From: Prostheceraeus crozeri
Taxonomy: Eukaryota > Platyhelminthes > Polycladida > Euryleptidae
DNA: 64,000 bases
Assembly (NCBI GenBank): GCA_907163375.1
Contig: CAJQUW010006840.1
Coordinates: 110,417 to 174,416, forward strand
Direction: 5' to 3'
The translations under genes and the position numbers were made by a program. Below are positions 19,751-33,342 of this stretch, one piece after another (positions within the stretch are counted from its first letter, which is position 1; each line of letters starts with the position of its first letter). Under the pieces are notes generated by a model. It ran no database searches and was not told where the DNA came from. It was given only the letters and a program-made list of their open reading frames with translations.

Positions 19751-22700
19751 TTATGTAAATTTAGAAACCACATCTAATACCTTAATCGATTGCACTGTCT
19801 GAGCTCGTTTGCCTGTTGGCCTATCTACCGATATTCTCAACTTTTGAAATAAGTCGATTCGGTTTTGTTTCAAAATTGAATATGCTTTCCTTTTGGTTTC
19901 GAAAAACCGCATAGTGCAAGTCATTCATTCTTGGCTGAAGCAAAAATCTACAGTAACTCTAATTCATCAGGTTTACTCATTCGAATATCAGTTATTCAGT
20001 AAACTCAGCAATAAATGCATGTGCGGTTTATCCTATCGCAAAAGTATTATTTACACTCCAAGCACTTCTTAATAGATGGCCAAGGCCGGACTGGAAAATT
20101 TAGACATTCACAAAACTGTCCGACCAGGAAGGCTGTAACTCGTTTAATGCAATCTCACGCAGTTCGAATTCCAAACCCATAGTGATTACATCAATACAAA
20201 CTTAATCAAATGTAGGAGTGCTATGTTAACTGTATCATGTGATAGTGATACGAAAATATCCAAATTATAGATAGGAAAGACGGAAATTCTGTATGACTCA
20301 TCAATAGTCTTATGATTAAATTGTCTAGATAATTTAAGATAACAATTTGATACATTCCTAAAGTGATAATTATGGATTGATTTCACGAAATCTGCAGATA
20401 TCATAATGTCATCAAAACTTACTGCTAATTTTATACCGTGCTACTTATGTAATAAACTTCTCACAATTGGTCACTCTTTCTCCAAATTATTAATCATACT
20501 CGAAATTTTGATAAAAGAATTTGACATGCATTCTTGTGAGATGCGCAAATTCTTTTGAAATGCGACTAGGCCTAAAAATCAATTATCTCATCACATTTGA
20601 TTTCTTTCTATTTGTTAATCTTTTAGGTAATCATGAACCGCTGAAATTTTCCTCCATTGCCTTTAGATCATATTTCGATGACTTTCACATTGGAACGAGA
20701 ATTTAATGCAATGTAAGTTTGAAATCAGTGAACTGTACATCAATGAAATACGGTCCGACAAAACCACAAGCGTTCAACATATTCGACCTGGTCCCTTCCT
20801 TATTCATCAGTCATCATCATCATCATCATCCTAAGAAATTCAGTCGCTAAAATCAACTATTAGGCCTACTTATGTGTATCTCCAGTGTTGGATAAGTTCC
20901 CCTGCACTGACTATAAGTCTCATCCCCAGCAGTGAAGATACACCTTCTTTCTCTGAGGGGGAAGAATATTTCCGGTAGATATGCCTTACATTGCCTCATC
21001 CAGATTGATTGAGCATCAATTTATTATTTTTGTGAATATGAGCAACATTGATGGGTGTAGATCTAATTTTTTTACGATTCTTCATAAATCTAGTTGTCCA
21101 ATAATCAATACTTAACTTTCTTTGTTATTCTCTATAATTCTTTGTTCAGAGAGATGACAAATGAATTCGAGATGCAGAAAATGCTTAATGGAATGATTTA
21201 AGGTAGCGAAACCATCACAAAAAAACAGTGGAATCCAGAATGCTTCTTTCAAGGTCTTGTCGACATCGCACACATGGTATTTGATTCATGTTAATGTAAT
21301 AAAATTTTTCACAATCCAGAAAATCAGATTTGGGAGCATCGTTTGCCTTTCACTGTGAATATTGATAGAAGTCTGATCTTTGTGAATTCATTATAGGTCT
21401 AGTTGCAATAAATTACAGAATGATTCTCTGAGGAGTGTTTATTGGGATCTTCACATGCGTAGACCTACCATAAATTTATGATTCACAATGCCAAGGATAT
21501 CTGCGGACCTAATTTGAAGCATTGTTCGATGAATGCGGGTAGCACCAAATGCATGCATTGGAGAGACCCTTTCAACCATCAAATAGGCCTATCTCCTCCC
21601 TGTTGTATTCATGGTTCAACTATTTTCAAATTATTCGCGGTATTCTAGTTGCGAGGATGAGAGTGCTGCTATAAGAATCGATGTCCTTTTCCTTTCGATC
21701 ACCTCTTTTTCCAGCTTTGGTTACGACGTTGACCCAAAAACGTCTGGTCGAAATCTTCCTCCCTACTGTTATCAAGCTCAAACCCAACACTGTGTATCTC
21801 CACGAATCATCAGCGAGCATTGATTTTTCAGATGAAATTTTAACTGAAACATAGGCTTGAGATGTTGTTGAGAACGTTTTTTGTTATCTAAATTCTATTT
21901 TGAAGCTTTTCTGGGACAATTTCATAAAGAACATTATGAAAGAGAAACATTTTGATAAGAAATCTGAGGGACTGAGGCTTGGTTCGTTTCAGTGGTCAAG
22001 AATTTGTTCAATGTTTTCTTGATGTCCAAAGTTTGGGACTAATAAAATATTTGTACTTTTGCTTTTATACATATATTTGTACAGTCACAGGATGGAAATT
22101 ATTCAACAGAGTCACAGGATGGAAAAATCCGAAAATTTCTTTTCACTTGGGAAAGATAGTCAACTTCATTATTGTTGTGGAGCAGCAAATTTATCATGAG
22201 TTGAATTATTATTCCTGTCTAGAATGTGCTCATCAACCTAGTTGAATATTTTACTTATTGGGGTTAGTAATTTTGCTTCCCTGACTGATTCACGCAAGTA
22301 AAAGTTGCTAAATCCATTTTGCAGTGTTTGAGCATGATGCATCGTTGCATCTCCACTTGATCAACTTGGCCTATGAATTTTTCTTACAAATAATCAGAAT
22401 CAGGGAAGGAATGCATTGCTGTGCATGTAGTAGCTACCTGTCCACACAAACAGTCATTAATGCCTGGTCAACTCCGCTCCATTATGCTGCCAGCTCGCTT
22501 CAATGTAGATAACGATGATAATTGAAGACAACATGCCCCTATGGATTCAATTGGATTATTCCTGTCAATTATCTATTCCTTTCTTGATAACTTACGATTC
22601 TCTTATCGTCCTAGATACAATATAATCACAGAATTTTACGAACTTTCACATCATACATTTCGGATGTGACATTATGTAACCTTTCGGAGGAATCATCTAT

Positions 22701-25469
22701 CGGGAATGGAATTCGGTCAGAATATATTAGATCATAACTGAGTAGGAGATGGAAAAACATGTGAATTTGAAGAGGAAGTGGCATTTTCATTGAAATCCGG
22801 CCAATTTTATTCCTTACAAAATATGCGATTTAGCACGCATTCCATTTATCTGATTTCTAGAGATTTCTAGGGAAGCAAATTGTTTACGTATATTAAAAGG
22901 AGAATCTACTAAGCAAAGGAAAAGGATTTTATTATATGAAAAGGAGAATCCACGAAGAATTTGAAATTTTCAGTTGGTCAACCATAAAAGCGTTATAATG
23001 CGTTGGTTGTCTCAGGCCTCAGCACCGCATTAGTCCGTGCGACTGGCTTCATAATCAAATCATGAACAGATTAACTAATTCGCCATTATCTTGGCATTTG
23101 TCACGAAAGATGGAAACCATTTCATTGTGCTTAACTATCTGAAATAGAGCAATCCTATATAGAATGTTGATATATCGACTAAATCAGTATCATATATAAA
23201 TTTAGAACATTAAGCCACAAATTAGAAGCTGCAACTGATATGTATGATGTCGATTGAGACATGAAGAGAGTCGATTAGAGCTATGTAATGATTGACGATG
23301 GGTGGAGAAATCTGCATCACTTTAAAATTGAATGTTCAAGACATCAAAAATTAGGACAGGAACTATCACCGGCATTTTGACTCCAAAAGTACAAAACCGA
23401 AAAGTACAACCGAGAACTGAGTTTTTTACAAGTTGATGAATGCGTAGATTTAAAGGGTCTGAAGTACATTGCAAAATATCTTCAAAAATTTAAAGATTTT
23501 CGCTAATCTAGTGAAGAGAGCACAAGCTAAGGGACAAAATTTAGATTATGTATTTATTATTCTCCTCACGATTTTCACTCATTGAAGTTGACCGCACGCA
23601 TACACTTTGAAGTTAATGAAGTTAAAAAATACCTCTCAGTTGTTCATGCACTCCTTTTCTCTTTGTTCCTGTATGTTTTCCAAAGTATTTGGAAGTAAGC
23701 GTTCATTAACCTATTAAAAAAGTTTGAAATATTAGTGTGAAGAATTCATGAGACAGAATGAAACTGGGTAACTGCACTCGGAATATACGCACTTCAAATG
23801 TGATTTGGTGCAAAGAATATTATTCAATGTGACAGAATTGCGCATTTCATTCCATCATATGAAGAACCTTAAAGCCTTTCCTGAAACACTAAATAACAGT
23901 AGACACATTTTGAAATATAAAAAGCACCACAGTTTCCGATGCTTAAAACTCATTTCCGCGCTACTGACTGCATGTTGTTACATTGATGTTTCATCATAAT
24001 CATATTAGAAATAATAAGCAACTCAAGAGAAAAATTCATGAGCTTATGACTTCTTAATTAAATGGGCTCCATTTCATTCACTGCTGAGTTTTCTATCTCG
24101 AAAGAACAGATATGCAACCATTCTCGAAGTTTGAACTCATAAAATAAGGTTAGGACTCATGAGGCCATAAAGAAATATAATATTTCGGAAGTCAAAAGTC
24201 AGAATGCTCTATTGCCATCTTGTGACAAGCATTATTTATGTACAAGCACATGCATAGGCTACATATACAGCATTATGTCGCTGTAGAAGCATTATTGATG
24301 GCACTGCAACTAATCTTCAAAAGGATGATTCGAACGAATGATTGAATAAGCCAGTAAGTAGGGCCTATAGAGAGCTTGGAATGAGAGGTGTGTCACTCGA
24401 GTGAATAAAAAACGTCATTTTCAGTTGCTGCGCCATGAAAAACATTGAAGTGATAAAAATTAAGTAAGAGGCATTGACCTATTTCACGTCACTAACAGAA
24501 TATTTCATGGGTCGCCTCAAACTTTTGAGCAAAGGAAATAGGCTATAAAAGAGGAAACTGTAACATCTTTTTGTGCAGACAGGCCAATACAATGTCTATT
24601 CTTAAAAATCTCCCACATGCTTACATGGCTTCAAGATTCCCAAAAGCATCTAGAAGATCCCATACCCTTCACACTAGCATTTATAATTCTTGAAGTAGGT
24701 ATACATCTCCCATCATCATGCAACGCTTCTGGGCGATTCGTCAACTTTCACCGGTATACAGATTTGAAATGTGGGGGAAATAACCTACAGTATGTATGTT
24801 TATCTATTATTGCACATATTCGCATGTTTGATCTCTACGAACAAGCTCTATTTGTTTATCCACCCCATAGCCATCGGACGCTAAAGGTTGAATCACTGAT
24901 TAGCTGCACACCTTAGCGGATTAATTAAAGCATTATTTGAGAGAGCCAATATCAATTAATTCACTTTGATCTCAATATCTTAAGTAGTAGGGTTATAAGA
25001 TACATATCAGGGCAATCTTATTACACTTCCGGGGTAGTAATACAATATACACGTGAAATGTGAAAATATATTCTTTAATAAAGCCACGGAGGAACACTTG
25101 TGTCTATATGGGAAGCGCTCATCGAACCACTTGATCTATTAATTGCTTAGATAAGCTATAAACCCAAGAAATGAATTAACATTATTTTATACGCTGTGGA
25201 AATGGAATCGAATTTGAATATCATTTGAAAAAATATATCACAAATGCATTTTTGGTAAGATGCGATGAACTAACCGAGGAAAGAAATTAATCTTGTGACA
25301 TAGAAGCAAGGTTCTTTAAAGAGGAGATGTGGACTTATCTTTGTGAGGAATGCACTTGCAAAGTAAGTGTGTAGAAGAAGATTGTTCAATTGATGGCCAT
25401 GTGTAGGAGGGTATGGAAAAGCTTTTCTTCAATAACAGAAAAGGAATATTTTTGCAAATACATACATGT
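19751..25469. other. large region without recognisable genes
   Basis: AT-rich. The open frames here (for example 21,611-21,823 and 24,617-24,916 on the plus strand) lack protein-like composition, conserved motifs or splice context that I could recognise. It holds a (CAT)n microsatellite at 20,811-20,830 and three TAGGCCTA octamers (20,567, 20,861, 21,584). It could be intron or intergenic. Confidence 0.5.
20811..20830. repeat. (CAT)n microsatellite
   Basis: About six and a half uninterrupted CAT units. Confidence 0.9.
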
Positions 25470-26396
25470 CAGGGATGCCGGAACGAATTTTGGGCAAGGG
25501 GGCAAGAATGCTGAAGCAGGGCACATACTGAAATAAATTTTCAATATCATGAAGCTCAAACTACTTAAGTCTTTCACACATACAGACCAATGCAATGGTG
25601 TTCGGCACGATCGAGTAGCTATTCGAGTAAGCCTACTCACTTTCAATGTGTTATTCGAGCAGTGATTCCGAGTACTCGAAACAAAATAAATATGTGATAA
25701 GTTTTATAGCTATTTCCTTGGTCAGGAATTCACGTGACTAAGCAATCTCCTCTTCAATTTATTTCATTGATTTCTTCATTGGAAAATTATAATACTTCGA
25801 TGCAATGTGAAGCAAAACAACCTATGACTACAGGTACAATGTCATGCCGATCAGAGAATGTAAAGATTTCTATTCGCTATTATTCAGATCGGTGATTACT
25901 TATTTCGTTGTACTGAAACTCTTAGCATTAAACAAAACGATTGAAAGTGCCAGTTGTTTACAGTTGATCGAAAGTACCATGGCACACAGAAAGACAAAAC
26001 ATGCTAAATAGCAAAAAAATAAATATATAAATTATTTGGGGAGACTTATCTGCTATGAGTTACTTTGTTGATTGACATGCCATCTTATCGATCAAAAAAA
26101 ATTAGGAACACTGGATACTCAAGAAATCTGCTGCACTTTTCAATATTAAAAATGAGGCAACTAGCCACCTATTTATTCAAAATTAATTCGCCATTTCTGT
26201 AAAACGTTTCAGCAAAGAAGATAACTCTTTCGTCAGAAATGCTTCAATGAATGCTTCAGAATACTACTAATTCAAAGTAAAATCTCGAAGATAATTTTAG
26301 TATAACTACACTTTTGCTCAAGGGCACCTTCGCCCCCCCCTTTGCCCCTCCTCAGACAGGGCAAAGGGGTGACGCCCCCCTGTTCCGCCATCGCTG
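25470..26396. mobile_element. hAT-type non-autonomous transposon, 927 bp
   Basis: Ends CAGGGATGCCGGAAC and GTTCCGCCATCGCTG are imperfect inverted repeats. The 8-bp target duplication ATACATGT is perfect (25,462-25,469 and 26,397-26,404). Near the right end a CCCCCCCCTTTGCCCCTCC tract faces GGGCAAGGGGGCAAG near the left, extending the inverted pairing. No transposase frame. Confidence 0.9.
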
Positions 26397-26404
26397 ATAC
26401 ATGT

Positions 26405-28266
26405 ATATTAATTATTGTTGAATATGTCTGTATCTAGTCAATGTAATTGAAATTTTAACATTTTCTATGTTAATTTGTTGAGATAGATTTTAGCATTGGA
26501 TGAATTGAAATCGTTTAACATTAAATATTTATCATTAAACTTCTATGCCAAAGATATTCATTTCATGGATATCTTGACTACATATCTGTGTAAATCTATG
26601 GCTTGAATCACTGATATGATTTGTTTTGAAGACATTCATTCAAAACAGAACAACATGCATTGAAAGTAACAAGCAATATTCTAAAAGGTGACAAAAAGCT
26701 ATGAAAAATCGTGAAAAGAAAGAAAGAAGTAAAGCAGAAAAAGAAAGCCGTCAAGGAAAAGTTCTGACCAACTGTTCGATCTCTGATCAGCCGACAGGCA
26801 TTATTGTTTTGAAAATCAGTTCTATAGTTCATCGCGATTTCTATATTCAACAATAGCAATGTCGTATAGACATCGCATTAACATTGCTATATTGTAAATT
26901 GCTTATTTATGACCCACAGGAAGCCTACAGATGCTTTCTCCTTGACTTGATTTACAGTATCATGAAATAGATGCTCACTCACCAAGTACAAGATTTCCTT
27001 CCTTTTCACGTTGAATTCGCAATATTTTGAGATGAAATTCTGTGACGCACAGTGTTTCCTCTGCTAGTCAATGCTCACGCTCCACAGCACAGATCGCTAT
27101 CTCACACCGTGACTAAATGGGCGCGTTGTATTATCTCTCTGAACTGAAGCGAGCAGCCAACCAGCAGTTCGAAAGTCACATCCTCTATTAGCGATCCTAT
27201 GAACGCGAGGCAGTTCTCGAATTACAATAGATCTGGTCACGCTCGTTTACAGGCGTTAGGCAAAACGTCAGACAAAAGCTTTCAGAGGCGCACGCATCAC
27301 ACCGATCAGTATGGAAATCAGATTACAGGGAGCCAAGTTGAATCGTTCGCATGTTTGTCCAGATGATGCGCGTTATCAGCGGCAGAAAGTAAGAGGATCA
27401 ACAACTGCCACTTCTATTGTTATCGATAAGCTCGAGTGTCAAGTCTCAGTTTGAACTAATAATGTCGATAGTCAAACATTGATAAATGAAGTCAAGGGCG
27501 ATTTTTCCAAAGTCAGGGTTTATCGGAGGCTATATTTAATACACGAAGCCTACATCGGATTTGAAAATCCTGCTTAACGGTTATGCTCAAGAAAATCCAA
27601 TGTATCAAATGCTTTCTGAAGGTGTGATAACATTCCCGAAAAATGACAGATTAGGTTAAAAGTTTTAACCGTCAAAAATATGGGACAATGTAAATTATTT
27701 TCCGTCAAATGACCGTAATTTTTTTGTAAAACTGGAACCTGCAATTCGTTTAACAATGCAGAACCATTAATAGTTGAGGCATCCGAATTTTAGATTTCTT
27801 TGTCGAATTTCATTGATTTTGCTAACACTTTACAAATTTCTAATTATTCCATGCACTAGACGCATCTTAGTCATCAAAAATTCATGTCTAAATTTTCAGA
27901 AACAGCATGCTTTTGACTATAGATATGTACATCTCAACCATTTTCGCATTGCGACATCATTGATGGTGTTTTGCTATTGACGGAGCCTTAATACATGTAG
28001 ACCTATGCTCGTGAAAAATGCTCCTTTGGTATTTTTCAAGTAACCATAAGCCATTTCTGCGCCTGTGTCAATGCAGTACAAGTAGATGGTTGACACTTTT
28101 GTTAATTGCATTATTCTTTTGCGATTTGATGTTATCCTTGCTGAATAAAAAAACCCCTTCTTTAATTTCAAAAAGAATGCTTATCATCTTTTTAAGTTCC
28201 TGGCAGTCAAGTTCCGCAAAATATATCCTGCAAAAATGTTTCTTTGCAAATAGAATAATCAAATTT
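26405..28266. other. non-repetitive stretch with a CpG-richer patch
   Basis: The part at about 27,040-27,440 is visibly richer in G+C and in CpG than its surroundings, with words such as GGGCGCGTTG, AACGCGAGG and GATGCGCGTTATC, and shows no repeat ends. Such patches in invertebrate genomes are often promoters or first exons. TATCGATA occurs at about 27,422. I found no open frame leading from it, so its function is open. Confidence 0.3.
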
Positions 28267-29015
28267 TGAGTTGCATCGTCAGTTGAAAAAAGGGAACAGA
28301 CCTGAATAGCTGCTATTTCATCAGAAGACCTAATTCACATCTCTCAACATCGACACAACTCCATAATCAAAGTTGCAGCCATACCAGGGTAGATTTGAGA
28401 TTTGCAATTAGCAGGTTAGTGAAATTTCGACGGTTGTTTATTAAATATCACTATAAACACACTAGTCGCAAATCGCCTAAGTTAGGGCGCCTGCCATTAT
28501 GAATAAATGCTGCTTTTTGCAAATACAATGTAAAAAGAATAATTGAATATTGAGTTGCATCCTCTTTCGAAAAATGGGAGCAGTTGCCATTTCATCCAAT
28601 ATCAGGAATCATAAGCAATACTCAAGCATCTCAATAGTTAATTATTCTGTTTACATTGTGTTTGCAAAAGGCAGCATTTATTAATTAATGAAGGCGCTGT
28701 CACTTAGGCGTTTTGCCAGTATAGTGCGTTTAAAGTGATATTTAATGAATGCCCGTCGAAATTTCACTAACTTGCTAATTGCAAATCTCAAATTTACCCA
28801 GGCATGGCTGCAACTTTAAGTATAAAGTTGTGCTGATGTTGAGATATGCAAACTAGGCCTCCTGATATTGGATGAAATAGCAGCTATTCAGGTCTGTTTC
28901 CATAACTCAGGATGAAACTCACTATTTAATTATTCTATTTACATTTTATTTGCAAAAAGAAGTATTTATTAATTATTGCAGGCGTATTAACTTAAGCGAT
29001 TTGCAAGTAGTGTGT
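28267..29015. repeat. foldback repeat array, copy 1
   Basis: A unit of about 285 bp (TTGAGTTGCATCCTC, then CAGACCTGAATAGCTGC, then TTTGCAATTAGCAGG) is present in forward orientation from 28,267. A partial second unit follows from about 28,550, and the family then appears inverted from about 28,640 to 29,015. The turn-around is at CAAGCATCTCAATAG. The same architecture recurs at 50,430-51,545, so this is a mobile or amplifying family, not a local accident. No protein coding. Confidence 0.8.
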
Positions 29016-29709
29016 TTATTGGAATGGTTCGTCTGATGGGACGTTGCACCATGATCATCAGCTGGCATTTACTCAGAATTAATACTTCCAAACTCCAATA
29101 TAGAAGCCAACAAACTGAAGTCATGCAAATCAATGAGACTTTCAGAACTACAGAAAATTAAATTTTTGATATCAATTTATGGTGTTATGCGACGGATATT
29201 TTCATGATATCCGAACCCCTACTTTAGAAAATATGGAGTAGAGCAGTATCGACCGCATGTTTCATTAAAAAATATAATGCATTCGAAGTGGCCCTACCAA
29301 CATTATAGCACACGCATCAGGGAGTTGAGTTGAACATTATGCCGCCATTGGAAAGAATTTGCAGGAATTATACATGCTAGAATTTCCTTCAAATTCGGTG
29401 CATTAGTTTAGAAAATAAAAACGGGCGGAATCCGAACCCTGAGGTTATTTGTGTTTTTTATCTTGAGATGGATGATATTATGATATTCGAATTTCAAATT
29501 TGCATTCATTCTTATCAAAGACACAACAACAACTGTCAGGTATTCTTCAAATATTCAATTACTACTCAACATTGTATACGAAAGCCTAAATGCTCATTAT
29601 TCGAATCTCACAGAGAATTCGCACCATATAACTTACGTACTCGCATGTAATCATATAGGCCTATAGGATGCATGAGATACATACACGCATTATCTTACAA
29701 GCATGTTTG
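29016..29709. other. intergenic stretch, no feature seen
   Basis: No recognisable coding or repeat structure apart from one TAGGCCTA at 29,656. Confidence 0.4.
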
Positions 29710-30010
29710 GTACTTATCGGTTATCGCCCCTCGCGTTTTCAAAGTTGCCTGAAATCCATAAAAATGGTTCAATCGTCACAAAGATTCAGATGTACAGAGT
29801 TGTAAGGTGATGTATGAGACTACTGTACATTTTGGCGAAGTCTAATCAAGCATTTGACATCGCTGCACTTCAAGTTATTGTCTCTTTCAAAAGATACTCG
29901 TCTGATTTGCATAATTTTTTGCATGGGTAGAAAATATTTTTGGACAATTGATTCACTTTTGCAGATTTTGGTCAAATTGCAGACCCATAATTTGATGTAT
30001 CAGATTCTTT
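29710..30010. mobile_element. palindromic MITE, free-standing copy
   Basis: Homologous to both arms of the palindrome nested at 4735-5460 (shared words CTGAAATCCATAAAAATGG, GACATCGCTGCACTTCAAG and GCATGGGTAGAAAATAT). It lacks the roughly 250 bases between the arms there. Arms pair around a centre near 29,850. Ends and target duplication could not be fixed. Confidence 0.6.
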
Positions 30011-30060
30011 TCGATCAGTAGACTTACTTATAGAAAAGGACTGAATTTGACACACATCTG

Positions 30061-31246
30061 TATATTTCAATGGAAGCAAAAAAGAGTTTTCTCCGATCGC
30101 GTTTCAGAGCGATAATCGGCTCCTTCGTTAGCGGAAACTTTATTCCAATAAAATACATCGCTTTTAATATGATAAAATATAATATAAAATATAAGGAAAT
30201 GATAAAACACCAATCAATTCACAGTCGGCTGCTAGTCCACACAAGTTTGATATCGATCCAGACGCAAATTTCATCATCACACTTTGAAGGTCATGGATCA
30301 GGATAGAACATGCGCACTCTTGTGCAATAAAACTAGAATTAAAATGAAGATGATTAAAGCATGAAAATGATGCATTTACAGGTTCAAAATGAGTGGTATA
30401 GATCCATCTCTTTCATTAATTAAATCTTTTGCTTCTTTCAAGCAAACAGTTTCAAGGATCCGGTGCCATTTCGTCACTGCAATCACAGAAAAAATATTTT
30501 CATTAACAAGATGGCAATGTGTTGTTATTTCTGTTGGGATTGGATATCCTTTGACATGCTCTTTTACTCGAGTAATAAGGTGCCGCGAAGCTTCCCCCTA
30601 TATAGACGTTTTTGCATTCATCACAAGTGTTTTTGTAGAACGTCTGATTTTTAAATCCTGAGGAATGCGATCCTCATTGTGGAAGAACACGCTGGCTTTG
30701 TTAACTTGAAAAACATGATTAATGGTTAAGTTCTCCGGTAATTTTCTATTCAGCTCATGAATTTTCTCCTTGAGAAGTTTTTCTTTTCCTTGTACGTAAG
30801 GGAATTTCTAACAAATTGTGGTTTTATTTTCTTTTTCATTATTATCCGTGTCTAATTTTGGCTGTTTCAAATTATCCTCAACTTTTTTCCTTATATGGTT
30901 AATCAACCGTAAGTCATATCCGTTGTCAACAAATACTTTTGTTATAGTCTCACATGAATTTTGAAAATTTTAATTTTAGTTTTATTCTACAGGAGTGCGC
31001 ATGTTCTAGCCAGTTCCATGACCTTTAAAGTGCGATGATGAAATTTGCGTCTGAATAGATATCAAAATTGTGTGGACCAGCAGCCGACTGTGAATTGATT
31101 GGTGTTTTATCATTTCCTAATATTTTATCGACACAATATAAAAGCGATGTATTTTATTGGAATAAAGTTTCCGCTAACGAAGGAGCTGATTATCGCTCTG
31201 AAACGCGGTCGGAGAAAGCTTGTTTTTGTTTCTATTGAAATATAGT
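30061..31246 (-). mobile_element. Penelope-like retroelement fossil with inverted end repeats
   Basis: Two end repeats of about 280 bp (30,061-30,340 and 30,972-31,246) are inverted copies of each other, clearly diverged. Between them, on the minus strand, lies the C-terminal region of a Penelope-like protein: a block resembling the end of the reverse-transcriptase part (FVDNGYDLRLINHIRKKVE), then a GIY-YIG-type endonuclease segment with a CxxC zinc-type pair, YIGG and an R-x2-EH motif. The rest of the reverse transcriptase is missing and the remainder is broken in a few places. End repeats in either orientation are known for this family. Divergence of the arms suggests an old copy. Confidence 0.75.
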
Positions 31247-32913
31247 GGACACTACATCGAATGACATCTGTACATGTTTGATCCAAACTTACTTCAAAAG
31301 ATTGAGATTATCATATACAAAGCAACCAGTTTTCCATCTGCAATAACATTGCGCAACTGAAACTCAGCTTTCTTGCTGTAGAGTTAGGAGACACCAATTA
31401 CGCAAGTTGCACGGAAATAAATTGAAATTTATTCAGTTCTAAGGGAGGATGCTTTCTTTTTAAACATTTATGAATTCTGCTAAATTCTTTGCAACATTTT
31501 TAAAAATTGCATGAATAGTCACACTTTTGTAAGTCCTTCTCTCCCATTGATAGCGACTTTATAAGTACGAAACCCAAGTTGTGACAAACAGGAGAATCTA
31601 GACACTTAATCAATAGGTAAATAGCCATGTTTTTCTACTGAATTCAGTTCGTCAAGTTGAATATTATTTCCTGATTTTATCATACGACTATTTGAAATTC
31701 TAGTGTCGGTATACATGTTATGAACCAACCACTGTCTGACATTGAAGCATTAACTATTAGATTGAAATTTGAGGCAAAGCTGATGCACTTCGCAGTGCGT
31801 CATGCTTTTCTGTGATTGATCATATTAATGACGGTCATGATAATAGACTTTGTGATATTGCTGATGTGTAATTTGAGGACAATAATTTGTGATGCGCTAT
31901 TTCAATGATTTGATATTCGCTTGTTTTTGCTTTCAGCGATTATCACAAAGCGCACGGTAATTCTTTAACAATCATTGCCTGACACATTTACAGGATATTA
32001 ATTAGGCATTATATTTTATTATTAATTAGAATTATTCATCGTCAATAGATATTCAAATTTGCTTGACACCAGAATTAATATTCATGCATGCTGATATATA
32101 CATTGCATGCAATGAAATTTGATTTTGCTTCTTGATGATATAGTTTCGTAACAAGGACCACGAAATTCCGTTAAGCAATAATGGTGTGGACTTATCTGAG
32201 ACTAAGCCTCATTTTTCATGGTTTGGATGCAGATTCTATTCTGAGATGGTTGGTGATCAAAATAGATTCAATTTTTTGAAAAATGTGTGTAAAAATCATA
32301 AAGCATTACATTTTAATGATAATATAAGCTTACAGTCAACAATATGGAAACAAAGATCGCTCGATCCCGAACCACCGAGTTGGTATATTTTTGTGAAGTG
32401 ACAACTCAGCATTAATTACATCGGCAATGAGATGGCATTTCGATTTCATCAAATGAACTCTTTTTAAAATCTAATGCCGCATGTGATATGTGCATTTTTT
32501 AATACTTTGGAGAAATTACTAGGAATTCACTCACAGAATTAGACAGGTTGTCTCTTCTTCTGTTTGACTAGAAAGGAAACAGTGGACTATGTATACGCTT
32601 ACATTGAAGTGTATCTAACAATCTAATTCTGTGAATTCACTATCTTGACAGCAATACAGAAGAAATAATAATATTTGAAAAATCATTCGAGTCACCGACA
32701 ACGATAGTTTGGATTTTTGATTTACTAAGTGACATATTGATTTTGAGTCAGCTTTGTCAATAAAAGTATTTACATTTTTTATGTCATTTCACTAATTTCA
32801 TGAACCGAAAGAGCAAATTTGAAGAAGACAGTGATCAGAATAAACTTCAGGACATGAATGGGTTTAATATTCAAATGAGAAATGAATCTTGATTTATTCA
32901 AGCTAATATTATA
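31247..32913. other. intergenic stretch, no feature seen
   Basis: AT-rich, no coding signal. The 71-codon frame at 32,186-32,401 is not protein-like. Confidence 0.45.
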
Positions 32914-33342
32914 TCATAACATAATTAAGAAAGTATAATTCATCCACATGTTATACAGCAGACGCCGCTTATTAAAAACACATCGAGTCCGTCTTAAAGT
33001 GTTTTTACTAAGCGACGTTTTATTAAACGAATGTGACTTAAAATTGAATCTGTAAATGATGTTGAGTACAGTAGTCCCACATGTACTGTAGCAAAACTTA
33101 ATTTGCGAATTATCTAGATATTCGATAGGAAGCTCTTTGGATGTATGTATGTGCAGTGAATCAACGATCAGAAAACCATCCTTTGGAAAACACTTCCATG
33201 TATTAGAAATTGCAATACAGTACTGCATGTCCGTTACCGGAATTTCGGCAAACTGCTCGATTATACGAATGCATGCAGCTAGTGATTCAAGGTAATCCGA
33301 GACATGCATACGGGAGCAACAACGAAGGTGAGCTCCAAGCAA
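32914..33342 (-). CDS. unrecognised 142-codon open frame, possibly part of a pogo/Tigger-type remnant
   Basis: The N-terminal two thirds have an ordinary amino-acid mix (SDYLESLAACIRIIEQFAE). The C-terminal part covers the words TTTACTAAGCGACGTTTTATT and ACGCCGCTTATTAAAAACA, which resemble the CGCTTATTAA-type ends of pogo/Tigger DNA transposons. The frame overlaps the truncated start of the LINE on the other strand by a few dozen bases. No domain recognised; it may be chance. Confidence 0.2.
   Translation of the reverse strand: MLGAHLRCCSRMHVSDYLESLAACIRIIEQFAEIPVTDMQYCIAISNTWKCFPKDGFLIVDSLHIHTSKELPIEYLDNSQIKFCYSTCGTTVLNIIYRFNFKSHSFNKTSLSKNTLRRTRCVFNKRRLLYNMWMNYTFLIML

Noticed and set aside
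30061-31246. Hammerhead ribozyme in the end repeats of the Penelope-like fossil
   Set aside because: A CTGATTA...CTGAAAC string looks similar, but the conserved CTGANGA core is not present and the stems do not pair as required.
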